Part shown: piece after piece, positions 55,863 to 64,000 of the stretch
Layout: the number at the start of each line of letters is the position of its first letter
Position numbering within the stretch: position 1 is the first letter of the stretch
NCBI RefSeq assembly: GCF_024139115.2
Contig: NC_085141.1
Coordinates: forward strand, 243,899,047 to 243,963,046
Origin: Armigeres subalbatus
Lineage: Eukaryota; Arthropoda; Insecta; Diptera; Culicidae
Direction of reading: 5' to 3'
Length of the DNA stretch: 64,000 nucleotides
Translations under genes and position numbers: made by a program
The notes under the pieces: generated by a model
Told to the model about the DNA's origin: nothing
Seen by the model: only the letters and a program-made list of their open reading frames with translations
Databases searched by the model: none

Positions 55863-56180
55863 CAGGGATTGAATCCTAAAGAGAATGAACAAGTCTCTCA
55901 CTTATCATCTCTGTATACATATACGATATGTAGCATACCGCGAGAGACTTTTTTTTCGCAATCTGCCATGATAGAGAACTGATTCGGGAGGCTATACCCC
56001 ATGCTAAATTTCTTTTAGAAAGCTCCAAATGTAAGGAGCACTGATTCTGATGATGCATTTCCACTTGTTCTATACAGCTGTGCAGTAACACGAAATGAGC
56101 GAAAACAAAGCGAGAATCACCATTTTTCTGTGGGGGCTGCCTATCCGATTCTGTATTTTCGCACTTGTATACAAGTTTGA
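55863..56180 (+). repeat. SINE-like repeat, copy B
   Basis: Collinear with 16299-16618 (CAGGGATTGAATCC, GAACAAGTCTCT, CATATACGAT.TGTAGCATAC, GATTCGGGAGGCTATACCCC, GTGGGGGCTGCCTATCCGAT). The copy lacks the long poly(A) run and fades into AT-rich sequence after TTGTATACAAG. Confidence 0.65.
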
Positions 56181-56189
56181 TAAATTTGT

Positions 56190-58765
56190 TATCATGGCTT
56201 GTTATGATTCGGAACAGCTTTTGCCTCTCTTTTATCGTTGTTCGTTATCTATTGAGAGCGATTTCTGCAAACTCTGGTAGTTAGGTTATCAAATTTATCA
56301 ACCAAATCGATGCCTTCTCAAGGTTTAAATGTAAAATTAGAATTCAAATTACATTTTAAAATTAACATTAAAAAAATACTTATAACCTAAGAAGAAGGGC
56401 TTTGTGGCCAAACACTTTACCCGAAAAACCATTGTAAAATAAGCAAAAATGGAAAATAAATTAATTTAAAAAAAAAGCTTTTATCCCGAACAAATTCATT
56501 ACAGTGTTTTATATAGTTCTTGTCTTCTGCGAAGCTCTAACATACTACTGTGCAGTCTGTAATCAGGAAAAATCACGATCTAAAAATCGAGAAGCGTTCA
56601 TATGGTTAAGATTTTTTGAGTATATCCAATCCTGCATCAATTGTGTGCAACACCTATTTGTAAAAGCAATTTATTGCTTGCTATTTTGTATATGCCATGA
56701 ATATATAGATTATGTAATTATTACATAATTGTACGTGAATCTCAATCTTGTATGACTCCGCTACTAATCTAAATAGCTTAAACTTAATGAACCACAACTA
56801 ATTCATGTTTTGAAGTGCATTTAAAAACAGTCTAATGTGTCTATACGAACTATATCCCATTTGATAGGTCAAATTCATTCCGCTGTAAGAGTCCCGAAGC
56901 ATTAAGGTAAGCTTGCCAATAGCTACAAATTCAAACAAGGCTTCCAACAGTAACCTGCTGCGTTCTCCTTCGTTAAACCTCTGGCTTTTCACCCTTTTTA
57001 TCTTTTCCCCCCAGGAGAAGCATCTTCCGATTTTTTCACTTTCTCCAGAAAGCGCACACAAAACCATGCCAATGCCAACCCTCAACAACCGACAGAAGAC
57101 ACCAAATCCCGCCAAGTCAATCCCCATTATTGAGAGGATGTACGCAAAAAAATGCGATGATGTTCCCAAAGGTATTCAACGCCGGGCCGGGGAAAGGGAA
57201 CCTAGAATGCTGATTTCAACTTTTGCCCGTCCTTTTTGTGTTGGTACCTTTCGGAAAGGAAAACTCTGATGATCCCCCCTCCCCGCCGCCATTCACAAAT
57301 CTGGATGGGTCCCAATTCTTCAAATTGTTTCCCAAGTGCATTATTGTAAAGCTGAATTCTTTAGAATTTGTTTTTCCAACCGCTACTGTAGCAAAAATGG
57401 GCCCCGCTCGCTCCCGGCGAACTTTTTGGTGAAGTTTCTTCTGAGGCAGTGCGGAAGAAGGTGGTGTTGGATGGCTTTTTCTTTCGTTTTGCCCTGATAC
57501 GTCTTGAATTATGATGGACGGCAACATCGATAAGTCGATAAGCTTATGTTTAAAGGTTTACATTAATGTAACTTATTCTGAAAAAAATGGGATTCTGCTT
57601 TGCGCTTTTTGAGTTTTTCAAGCAAATACCGTTTCAATAATTGTATGATTTAGAGCTTCAAACTTTTGCATTGCTCGAGGTACTTTTTCGATGTGTACAT
57701 ATTTGTTTGTTATGAAATAACCAACCGACCTAATTCCTGAACGCGGGAGTTATTCTGGCATTTATCAAAATGAGATAATTTCTCAAATTAGTTAATTTTG
57801 GTAACTATTATCTAACTGTAGAATCACATCTTCAATCATTTATATGTATAACGTACTACATTGTTCATGTCGGCTTTTCTGAAGGTACACAGTTCAAATC
57901 GTACTCTGTCATAGGGACATCGGACCTCTTCTCTCATGCACTGAACATGACAATTTGTTAAATAAACAACATTTATGGATCTTATCCATCACTATCTGAA
58001 TAAGCTTATTGTCAATATTCATCGCTTTCATTGAATTTTAATTAAACCTTCCGCTATGATAACTCCCGAAGATAAATCCCTTGAGAGCATGAGTGACCCT
58101 TGTCTACAAGAGCGGTACTTCTATCAATTTAACAATGTACACATTGTATAGTATGAATTTTAATAAAATTAGTTTTTAGCTGACGCGAGCACTCCACGTC
58201 GGGCTGCATTCCATCAGCGCAACGAAACTATTCATACCCGCACCCGGCTAGTGCCGATCGTATTTCTCAATTTGCAGGCGAACATCGAGTTCAGCACACT
58301 GCCGGCACCGCCATCATCACGGTCCTCAATCACCATTGATAGCTAATATCCACCCGTGATATCCGGGAATATTGATGAATATGCTACTAGAGTGAATCAA
58401 TACCCTATTCATCCGATGCGGGCGGGGTGCTTCACTACATCTAAACTAGTAGCTCTTTACCTGATCCAACAAAGGCTATCAAAAGGCAAAAGGTGCTCTC
58501 CTGCTGTGAAACAGGAGGAAAGTGGTACACAAATATCCCGGTAGGGTTAAAACATTCATTGGTATAAATATGGTGCCGTCATCGGGGGTCACAATGGTCC
58601 AGAGGGTTAAGATAGGGTCATAGCTTTCACGAACAGTCTGGAGGCCGGACGGTTAACGAATTTTTTGTTCGTGAATTCCATTCCATGAGCTACACGAGTT
58701 CAAAAAGTTTTTACGCGGTTTACGCGGAAAATCACAAAAAATGTTTTTTACCGATTTTCGAAAAA
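56190..58765. other. Intergenic, nothing recognised
   Basis: About 2.6 kb. The ORFs of 118-123 codons at 56798-57269 overlap on opposite strands and show no domain. 58180-58340 is GC-richer and could be single-copy. No transposon ends were found. Confidence 0.45.
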
Positions 58766-58767
58766 GT

Positions 58768-58817
58768 TTTTTTTTGTCTTTATTATCGAGACTTTCAGCC
58801 CGAGGCTGGCTCGTCTT
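58768..58817 (-). repeat. Short retroposon-tail motif, copy B
   Basis: Minus strand: AGACGAGCCAGCCTCGGGCT, GAAAGTCTCGA, then TAATAAAGACAAAAAAAAA. Same hairpin and A-rich tail as 23317-23370, with compensating changes in the hairpin arms (GAGG/CCTC versus GAGACG/GTCTCG). Confidence 0.6.
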
Positions 58818-58910
58818 TAACTCGAAAAAGTTGCTTCTTCTGCTGATTTCGGTTTTCACGCGGTTTAAAAAAATCAAATTTTTCTTCAAGGGCAATCATT
58901 TAGAGTATTA

Positions 58911-59416
58911 GGGTAACGGTACCAATAGTGGAGATATTAGTAGATCCACAAGAGAAAATATTTTTTTAAAATTGATAATTATGGGAAATTTCCTGCTTTA
59001 CTATATTAGTCAATAGATAAACTAATAAATTTGCTAACAACAATTAGATACCTAGATGTCATTCAACATCAACAATTACCGAATATTGCTTGCACCACTA
59101 TGGGTACACTGTTCCTTTAGTGGCGGTAAAAATTAATTTTGGTTCCTATAGTGGTGCTATCCATTGGTTCCTCATGAGACTCGCCACTATTGGTACAGTT
59201 GCACCACTATAGGTGCAAGGGAGTCAATTTGGTTAAGAAAAATCATTGCTTTCAATAGTTTTTCAAGCGAAATATTAAAATAAGTTGCATTTGACAGGAT
59301 ACTATAAGCACGACGCATCAACTGAAATCATCTTAAACTGTATAAATATGAAAAATCTCATTAAAACCCCATTACCTCCACTATTGGTGCTACCTCCACT
59401 AAGGGTACGGTTACCC
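58911..59416. mobile_element. TIR element with TATTA duplication (506 bp) and internal ACCAATAGTGG repeats
   Basis: Ends GGGTAACGGTACCAATAGTG and reverse complement GGGTAACCGTACCCTTAGTG. Flanked by TATTA at 58906-58910 and 59417-59421 (a TA duplication cannot be excluded). The word CCACTATWGG or its complement occurs at least seven times across the element in both directions. No transposase. Confidence 0.78.
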
Positions 59417-59421
59417 TATTA

Positions 59422-59779
59422 GAAGAATGATGAATCATTTGTACATTTCGAGGCAATATGGGTGTCTGTCAATCGAGATCGATGAAGAGATTTCGAAAAT
59501 CGATTTTCGATGCCATTTTAGTATCTAAGATGGCCCACCAGAATTCAAACTTGTAGCAGTTACGTCCTGATCACAACAGAGTTCGCGATTGAACGTGTTT
59601 CGTATCAGATCCAGGTGGTTTGTTCTGTTTTGTGCGGTCGGAAAGTAAAGAGTGCGCGATTACTCGTGTTGTCTATCGGACGCAAAAAGATCGCAAGATC
59701 ATCGTGAACTGATCACATAATTTTGTACAAAATAATTATTTAGTCGCTTACCAAGGCGACATCCTTTGAATTACCTTCT
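59422..59779. other. Intergenic, nothing recognised
   Basis: No feature supported between the TIR element and the next LINE-end repeat. Confidence 0.45.
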
Positions 59780-59905
59780 CATCTAACCAACTAACCCTTT
59801 CCCGTGACACTTTCTGAGATGCACAGGATTTCTCGGTCTGTTGTAGCAATGAGTGTCAAACTAATTTCCCTTTCCTTTTGACTGTGAGGACGTGGCCGGC
59901 ATCGT
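59780..59905 (+). repeat. LINE 3'-end-like repeat, copy B
   Basis: Partner of 55361-55500; runs from CTAACCCTTTCCCG to GTGGCCGGCATCGTT and then passes directly into the TTC microsatellite. Confidence 0.6.
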
Positions 59906-60012
59906 TCTTCTTCTTCTTCATCATCATCTTCTTCTTCTTCTTCCTATTCTTCTTCTTATTCTTCTTCTTATTCTTCTTCTAAACCTTCCTCTTCATCTTC
60001 TACTTCTGCTTT
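59906..60012. repeat. (TTC)n microsatellite, imperfect
   Basis: TTCTTCTTCTTC runs with interspersed CAT and TAT triplets over about 105 bases. Confidence 0.9.
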
Positions 60013-60024
60013 CTGTCTTTCAGA

Positions 60025-60145
60025 ATCACAAATCGACCACGTTCTGATTGATGGACGGCACTTCTCCGACATTATCGACGTCAGGACACATCGTTGCGCT
60101 AACATCGACTCTGACCACTATCTGCTGATAGTTAAGGCCTCTTAC
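60025..60145 (+). pseudogene. APE endonuclease scrap of a LINE
   Basis: Plus-strand reading [19 protein letters not shown], then [18 protein letters not shown]. This is the C-terminal part of the RTE-like endonuclease (compare [17 protein letters not shown] and SDHYLVAV in copy 2) but from a different family. Only ~40 codons survive. The D and H catalytic positions (SDH) are intact. Confidence 0.8.
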
Positions 60146-60149
60146 GGTG

Positions 60150-61245
60150 TCATTCAGAATGGCTACCCTGCGGCTCACCAACACAATCTTACAATTACCC
60201 ACCTCCTCACTGCGAATAGCACCGATCACATTAGTTTTATTATAAAAAACCAAACCTGACCACCATTTCACAAGGAAAAGTATCAGAACTAAGTTTGAAC
60301 CTAAACCTACTTATTGTCAAAATAATCGAATCATTTAGTGCACATTTGGCGTCGATTCAATGAAAATAAAACTAAGTGAAAAAATTTCCTCTTCCCACCG
60401 CGCATGCCAACGACGTCGTCGGTTGCTCGTCGTCGGCAGCGTCGTATGCAAGCAGTCATTGATCATTACCTATCGCAGCAGGCAGTGATGTCAACATAAC
60501 ATTCTGTGAAATCATAGTGAAAACATGTAAAATATCGGAAAAATAATAAATCTCTCTCCAACCTGTTATCTATCAATATCATAATTATATCTTCATTATT
60601 CTACTTTGGAACGTCTTGAAAAATTAAAAGGAAAACGCAGTAAATTTCAATTATGCTATTGGTGTGTTTGAACAGCTGGCAACAATGTCACGATGTGTGA
60701 ACATAAACAGCTAGCATCATGAAAAAATAAAACATAAATATCAACGTAAATCAAAGCTAATCTGTTGATTTTCGGACACATTTTGTTAGTTTATGTCATA
60801 GTTAAACCGTATTGAGTAATCCTGCGTACAACTCAGACTGAAATCGCAATGTTTACGGTAGTCGGATGTTAACAAAACAAGTGGTTTTTTTGTCTGCCTT
60901 GTAGATTGGTAGGTGTTGGTAGTCAACTTTCTCACGACTACTAATCTTAAGTTGATGATTTTTATGGTACAACCACAAAGAGATTGGAGTGCCACCGCAA
61001 GTCACCTTAAGGTGACACGGGAAGCACGAACAATCACCGAATCGTCATCATTTTCATCATTGAATGCTTGATTTTTTTTCTACAGCAGATATGATTTTGA
61101 AAAAGTATCACCGACGCGTGCTTATTCTCAATCTACATGCTGATACATTTACAGTTACATCAAACAACTGAAAACCGAAATAAGCCGCTCCAAAGTTACG
61201 AGGTGACAATGCTAGAAAGAGACAAAAGATAGGAAAAATAACACT
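60150..61245. other. Intergenic, nothing recognised
   Basis: No supported gene. A GTCGTCGG-rich patch at 60411-60450 is GC-rich compared with the flanks. Confidence 0.45.
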
Positions 61246-61246
61246 G

Positions 61247-61377
61247 TGTTTAGTGCCTCCCCGAGTCTGCGCCCAAAACAATCCGTCATCAACAATGTAC
61301 GGTACCGACGGCCACCGCGGTACGACGGGTACGACCTAGAACGACTGAAGCAACCCGATGTCGCCTCGAGAGTGTAA
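61247..61377 (+). pseudogene. Possible LINE scrap (post-endonuclease linker)
   Basis: Reads RPKQSVINNVRYRRPPRYDG then YDLERLKQPDVASRV. The YDLERLKQPDVA phrase is characteristic of the linker after the endonuclease in RTE-like LINEs of insects. Short, with a stop directly after; low weight. Confidence 0.5.
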
Positions 61378-61445
61378 AATAATCGATTTTTTGATGAAGT
61401 CCACATTTCTTCACTTGTCAGTTCACTTCCAGACACATTTATAGT

Positions 61446-63367
61446 CGCCCGGATAAAAATTTACAGTAACTTGTATGACATAACCCATTGAAATACAATA
61501 GATTGTGTGGCAAACAATACAAACTATTGTACGCTTATTGTAAAATGTTCACGGTTGTAAAAGATCGTTATTGTACGTCCATTAAAATAACAATATATTT
61601 AAATGTTACCGATTCATTCTATTATATTTTTATTGTTCGCTTATATTTAGTATTGCTCATCCAAAAACTAAACAAATTTTAAAAGTATTCGGTTTGAATG
61701 ATCTGGAAATCCGTCTAATGCAATTGTATTAATATAATTTTGGAATATTTCATGGATTAATTATATTGATGAAATAACAATTGAAAACAATAAAATTACA
61801 ATAGCTTTGCTTATTAATTGAATAAAAATGTTATACCGATTCTCAAGTATATATTTTCATATTGCAGGTCTAGGAATGTTATGCAATAAAAAATTTAATT
61901 CAAAAAAATGAAAGAGAACAAAAACTTTTGCTTATCATTTTACTCGGAGAATGGCTGAATTCATTTGAGCGTGTACAGTTTTGTTTATAATTAGTGAAGA
62001 GATGAAAATAATGAAACTGTATGGTGCAGAAAGTGTCTTTTCCATTACAGTTTCTGCTGCTGGGCAAGCGGTAGATCACTATATGGCTTCTGTGCCGTGG
62101 TAAGTATTTAAAGTGTTAGTGCGCGTTAGAGCATCATTACTGGGAGCGAGTATTTTGATCAGTGCTGTTAGATTAGTCACTCTTTTTCGCATCGGTCACT
62201 ATTTTCGGTTATCATTTTGGTGGCTGCATTCCGTACCGGTGACGTTCGACGTTTGATAGTTCATCAAATAGCAAATTTGGTCACCTGTCAGCTGCGCTAC
62301 TGTTTTAGCAGCGCGTTTAGTAGCGACCGGTAAAGTGTCAAGTAATGATACTGCGCTGACAAACGGTTTATACTCACCACCGGTAATCGTAATCTTAGGG
62401 TGCTGCCAGAGTAAACGCGAAGTGCGATGCGAAGCGTAGCGTCCATACGATTTGATAGCTCCTTATTTTTGATTGTTATTCCCTTGCGTACAATTTTCGC
62501 GCGGCGTCACGTAGACGCGTCTACTCTGGCAGGCACCTTATACTACATACAAAAGTTCAATGTACATAATGAACGCAGTGGTTCATCCCGAACAAAAAAA
62601 AAAAAATAATAAAAATGTTATCTTCATAATACCTGATGACATACCTGGTAACATGTATACTTGTTCCTTTACAGAAATGAAGCTTATGATAAATAAAATA
62701 CTGCTGCTTGCTATTCTCTGATTCAAGATCGTGCAGTGGCTACCATTGGCCAATCTTACCAACGGGATATATTAAGAACTGATGCAGGTATTTTTTTCTT
62801 TTCTTCTCGACGTACTTCTAATAAAACTGACATTCTTTAATAATTTACATTTTCACAGGTTTATGCACCCGTAGCCAAGTAACAGCAATGCGAGTTAAAA
62901 TGAGTTAAAATCAAGTTTTAACTGAATTAAAATTAATTTGAAAATAAAAAAAAATGTGAAACAATTAATTGTATTGTATTTTTATTGTAATATTGGAGTA
63001 TAATGTATTCTAAATCCTGTTGTATTTCTATTGTAAAACAATAGAAACAGTAAATGAAAACATTTAAAACACAATGTTTTCTATTGTTTTGTCGCTCGAA
63101 ATCATCTCATTGAGGAACCGTAAAATCAATTGTTTTGCTCCTAATTTTGTATGGAAATTTTTCGATTTTTTTATTGTAAAGATACATAACAACCCCCCTT
63201 TTTAATTGTAAAAGTCCCATTTGCCATTCATTTAATCGTAGAAAACCATTATTTCTCATGTGATTTTATTGTCAAAATTCCATTATATTCAATGGTAAAA
63301 ATAATGTTTTAAATGGTGTTGTAACAATAAAATTTATGATATTTTAATAATATTTTTTATCCGGGCG
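61446..63367. mobile_element. TIR element, CGCCCGGATAAAAA ends (1922 bp)
   Basis: Fourteen terminal bases CGCCCGGATAAAAA are identical in inversion at 61446-61459 and 63354-63367. Both flanks inside are rich in ATTGTAA/TACAATAG words, in mirrored positions, which supports one element. No target duplication is visible next to the ends. It contains a 140-bp MITE (62398-62537). No transposase frame. Confidence 0.65.
62398..62537. mobile_element. MITE with TTA duplication (140 bp)
   Basis: Ends GGGTGCTGCCAGAGTAAACG and reverse complement GGTGCCTGCCAGAGTAGACG, flanked by TTA at 62395-62397 and 62538-62540. The interior has the near-palindromic GATGCGAAGCGTAGCGTC. The TTA target suits Harbinger-type mobilisation. 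Nested in 61446-63367. Confidence 0.8.
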
Positions 63368-63596
63368 GCTCTGGACTGTCAATATTCGGTTGAATATTAG
63401 TCATTGAATATTTCTGCACATTCTACTAATTGATAAATTATCTACAATCTGAATACGTTTTAAATGAGTAAAGTAATTTCACATAGAACTAAATCCTATT
63501 TGCATCCGCGAGGCACTTTCAACGGTAAACATCAATATAAACAATGCTAATTATGTTTCTTTTCTGCACACACAGTGACAGTCGAATGAATGAGTT

Positions 63597-64000
63597 ATGT
63601 CGAATTCGTTTTTAAACCTGGGTCGGTGCCAACCCGAACCCTGAATAAAAAAAACGTTTTCATTTCCATCTGTCATTTGATGTGGTGGTATGCGTGACAT
63701 CGTGTTTGTTTTGATTCGAAACATATGATCACCATATCGGACTTTACCAGTGCACTGGCAGTTTGTGGGCAACAACGAATCAGATCATGATAAAAACGAT
63801 CAAGTACGCGCTCTGATTTTCGCGAATTACGAAATTTATTTTTGGATGAATATAGCTACCCCGGATTCTCTATTCCTTTCTGCTTCTTCAGGAATTCCTC
63901 CACTGGTTCATTCAGGCTTTTGCTCGAAGTTTCCTTTTGAAATTTCTCCGCAAGTTCTTGCAGGCATTTACTCGAAATTTCTTTCCGGAATTTCCCCGGG
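63597..64000. mobile_element. TGTCG-type TIR element, left end, runs toward the edge
   Basis: TTATGTCGAATTCGTTTTTA followed by AACCTGGGTCGGTGCCAACC matches the left end of 24015-25557. TTA at 63594-63596 would be the target copy. The right end is not in the window. From about 63880 the sequence becomes the GGAATTCCTCC-type low-complexity repeat seen at 33300. Confidence 0.55.

Noticed and set aside
56798..57269. Overlapping ORFs of 118 and 123 codons on opposite strands
   Set aside because: No domain, no start context, composition like the surrounding spacer.
60026..60271. Minus-strand 81-codon ORF
   Set aside because: It is the antisense of a recognisable endonuclease scrap on the plus strand.
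1..64000. Endogenous copies of RNA viruses (common in Aedes genomes)
   Set aside because: No translated stretch with non-retroelement viral motifs was seen; all polymerase-like ORFs are LINE or BEL reverse transcriptases.

Overview
The window looks like intergenic chromosomal DNA from a culicine mosquito, most probably Aedes. The evidence is the overall style: almost every recognisable stretch is a transposable element of mosquito type (BEL/Pao LTR element, RTE-like APE-RT LINEs, Jockey-like LINE, CCHC-gag LINE, many short TIR elements). The background is AT-rich, and I found no intact host gene, rRNA or functional tRNA. No operon, phage or bacterial feature is present. The species call is an inference.

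Layout. 1-5224: a BEL/Pao retrotransposon on the minus strand, running off the left edge, carrying stop codons and split by a 578-bp solo LTR. 5791-6688: TA-flanked TIR element. 6690-7206: degenerate AATCC satellite abutting an RTE-like LINE (copy 1, minus, 7207-12626), which holds a 1963-bp TIR element (itself holding a 1330-bp TA element) and a 371-bp Harbinger-type MITE. 14590-16250: decayed LINE, then a poly(A)-tailed SINE-like repeat. 16682-22586: a hAT-type element with exact 8-bp target duplication, containing a LINE fragment and a ~3.8-kb array of a 23-bp minisatellite. 22595-28215: diverged tandem repeats of two unit types, partly inverted, interrupted by a 1543-bp TIR element. 33300-34010: inverted low-complexity repeat. 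34012-36600: fragments of two LINEs. 36967-37707: TIR element with 2-bp target duplication. 37970-39580: LINE with CCHC gag, 3'-truncated. 39944-43189: RTE-like LINE copy 2, flanked by a 10-bp duplication. 44597-45599: fold-back element with a near-perfect 256-bp hairpin and a nested hAT MITE. 45695-46738: LINE copy 4. 46742-53650: decayed Jockey-like LINE split by a 978-bp TIR element and by RTE-like copy 3 (16-bp duplication). 53650-64000: LINE and SINE scraps, several MITEs, microsatellites and a 1922-bp TIR element with a nested MITE.

The main value of the window is the nesting record. Because one family (the RTE-like LINE) is present several times, empty sites can be read directly from paralogous copies, which fixes the boundaries and target-site duplications of several otherwise featureless TIR elements. 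Every large ORF here is either a broken transposon ORF or an artefact of a stop-free tandem repeat. Coordinates of decayed elements are accurate to tens of bases; those of TSD-bounded elements were read base by base.
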